DNA of 41,765 nt from the NCBI RefSeq assembly GCF_019160155.1, contig NZ_JAFNIH010000040.1, positions 1 through 41,765 on the forward strand, written 5' to 3'. Shown here piece by piece: positions 41,646 through 41,765 of the stretch. Position numbers and translations under genes: made by a program. Below the pieces are notes generated by a model that was not told where the DNA came from, ran no database searches, and saw only the letters and a program-made list of their open reading frames with translations. How positions within the stretch are numbered: the stretch's first letter is position 1; every line of letters begins with the position of its first letter. Source of the DNA: Pinisolibacter aquiterrae. Its GTDB lineage: Bacteria > Pseudomonadota > Alphaproteobacteria > Rhizobiales > Ancalomicrobiaceae.

Positions 41646-41765
41646 ATGAAAATCCTCGTGCCCGTGAAGCGGGTGGTCGACTACAACGTGAAGATCCGGG
41701 TGAAGCCGGATGGCTCGGGGGTCGACCTCGCCAACGTGAAGATGTCGATGAACCCGTTCGACGAG
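41646..41765 (+). CDS. etfB: Electron transfer flavoprotein subunit beta (partial, runs off the right edge)
   Basis: The 40 visible codons read [20 protein letters not shown] followed by a [19 protein letters not shown] stretch, the well-known start of EtfB (FixA-like) proteins. ETF takes electrons from acyl-CoA dehydrogenases to the ubiquinone pool, so it fits directly after the AliB-containing unit, although the hairpin at 41579 may separate transcription. The ribosome site is weak (GAAG about 15 bases upstream). Confidence 0.93.
   Translation, partial: MKILVPVKRVVDYNVKIRVKPDGSGVDLANVKMSMNPFDE

Overview
The window is GC-rich, densely packed bacterial DNA with catabolic operons closely related in style to Alphaproteobacteria (probably Hyphomicrobiales; inferred from the ali/bad-type genes, the FixJ-like regulator, GcvA-like LysR, FCD-GntR and high GC, not proven). 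No rRNA, tRNA or CRISPR array was seen. Almost every gene belongs to uptake or CoA-dependent breakdown of organic acids, so this looks like an accessory catabolic island; the first bases are the start of an IS transposase.

Layout. (1) 1-130: N-terminus and outer end of an insertion sequence. (2) 247-2459: Cache-domain histidine kinase and FixJ/LuxR-type response regulator. (3) 5856-2507, minus strand: acylating acetaldehyde dehydrogenase, 4-hydroxy-2-oxovalerate aldolase and an MHS-family symporter, with a perfect 18-bp palindrome upstream and a LysR gene (7207-6290) above it. (4) 7394-18609, plus strand: a tightly overlapping operon with a type I CoA-transferase whose two subunit genes are separated by a complete peptide/opine-type ABC importer, then a CaiB-type CoA-transferase and a three-subunit FAD/[2Fe-2S] oxidoreductase of the opine oxidase/hydroxyproline dehydrogenase/HcnABC class; an AhpD-like gene follows. 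(5) 29792-19409, minus strand: FCD-GntR regulator, a Liv-type ABC importer (G,H,M,binding protein,F), acyl-CoA synthetase, thiolase, SDR and a PaaG-like crotonase. (6) 35325-30009, minus strand: SCP-x-type thiolase, two MaoC-fold hydratase subunits, MFE-2-like SDR and two acyl-CoA dehydrogenases, with a divergent TetR gene (35719-36384). (7) 37614-36412 minus: PcaF/FadA-like thiolase; 37863 to the end, plus: AliB-like cyclohexanecarboxyl-CoA dehydrogenase, AliA-like CoA ligase, BadI-like 2-ketocyclohexanecarboxyl-CoA hydrolase and the start of etfB.

How it fits together. Regions 5-7 can be read as one programme for alicyclic or branched carboxylic acids: ABC import, CoA activation, dehydrogenation with electrons to ETF, hydration, oxidation, ring opening (BadI gives pimeloyl-CoA) and thiolysis. 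Three exact copies of an 11-bp GntR-type palindrome (TTGTCSGACAA) lie at the heads of operons 5 and 6, with a degenerate copy before operon 7, suggesting that the FCD regulator ties them together. The operon 6/TetR promoter region also carries a 32-bp inverted repeat covering overlapping divergent promoters. Region 4 is the most unusual unit: its gene combination and the apparent loss of the catalytic glutamate in the CoA-transferase beta subunit point to an uncharacterised pathway. All functions are assigned by reading motifs; no database search was possible.
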